Source of the DNA: Chloroflexota bacterium
Lineage (GTDB): Bacteria; Chloroflexota; Dehalococcoidia; GIF9; UBA5629
Length of the DNA: 13,879 nt
NCBI GenBank assembly: GCA_020354105.1
Contig: CP070642.1
Coordinates: forward strand, 624,377-638,255
Direction of reading: 5' to 3'
Part shown: piece by piece, positions 13,749-13,879 of the stretch
Layout: every line of letters starts with the position of its first letter
Position numbering within the stretch: position 1 is the stretch's first letter
Made by a program: the position numbers and the translations under genes
Notes under the pieces: generated by a model
The model's database searches: none
The model's input: only the letters and a program-made list of their open reading frames with translations
What the model was told of the DNA's origin: nothing

Positions 13749-13777
13749 AGTATATACAGGCACGGCAACTTTAGCAA
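13749..13777 (-). promoter_or_regulatory. Promoter for the lipoprotein pair
   Basis: On the minus strand TTGCTA (13777-13772), a 17-base spacer and TATACT (13754-13749; 5 of 6 matches). The transcript would start near 13742, about 25 bases before the GTG at 13717. No further gene is visible between 13778 and the end of the window. Confidence 0.5.
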
Positions 13778-13879
13778 GCGAACGCGCTTTTGACCTTACT
13801 TTGACTGGGTGGTATCATTCTCTAAATATTTCGGAGATACGTAATTGGCCGACAACGCCAGACAAGATACTGAAGTTGC

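Noticed and set aside
13718..13777. Longer start for the short PKD lipoprotein at 13777
   Set aside because: The start would coincide with the -35 box and the extra residues would precede a complete lipoprotein signal peptide; GTG 13717 has GGAGGG at 7 bases.

Overview
The window looks like chromosomal DNA from an anaerobic, uncultured member of the Chloroflexota, most likely Dehalococcoidia. This is inferred from the style of the proteins and the gene mix, not from any database match. Base composition is moderate, starts are a mix of ATG, GTG and TTG, and most genes have strong Shine-Dalgarno sequences. Almost everything lies on the minus strand. Only the two leftmost genes are on the plus strand.

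Left part (1-3000, plus strand): the 3' end of mutM/fpg (DNA repair glycosylase), then an extended -10 promoter, a possible 8-codon leader ORF, and a 735-residue secreted protein. That protein has a helical N-terminal region, a beta-rich domain, six tandem six-cysteine repeats and a C-terminal Big-1/Ig-like domain. It converges on gltX, and a perfect hairpin lies between the two genes.

Middle (2993-7961, minus strand): an RDD-family membrane protein overlaps gltX (glutamyl-tRNA synthetase). A 91-residue coiled-coil protein of unknown function has its own -10 box. A tightly packed cluster follows: DUF72 protein, TraR/DksA-type zinc finger protein, lspA (lipoprotein signal peptidase) and rluD-type pseudouridine synthase. 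The last three overlap or abut, and rluD has no ATG/GTG/TTG that would keep its S4 domain intact.

8048-8512 (minus strand): two tandem microproteins of 47 and 50 residues. Both are DUF3096-like membrane hairpins with strong ribosome binding sites, behind a good sigma-70-type promoter.

Right part (8553-12285, minus strand): the heat-shock operon hrcA-grpE-dnaK, headed by a TTGACA promoter and a nearly perfect CIRCE operator that overlaps the hrcA ribosome binding site. It is closed by a GC-rich hairpin. dnaJ does not follow dnaK. Far right (12305-13777, minus strand): two adjacent lipoproteins share a PKD/Ig-like domain, one with an extra C-terminal beta domain, with their own promoter and a strong terminator. 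They would be substrates for the LspA encoded in the same window.

No tRNA, rRNA, CRISPR array, insertion sequence or phage gene was seen. The least explained items are the cysteine-repeat secreted protein, the paired DUF3096-like microproteins and the non-canonical start of rluD.
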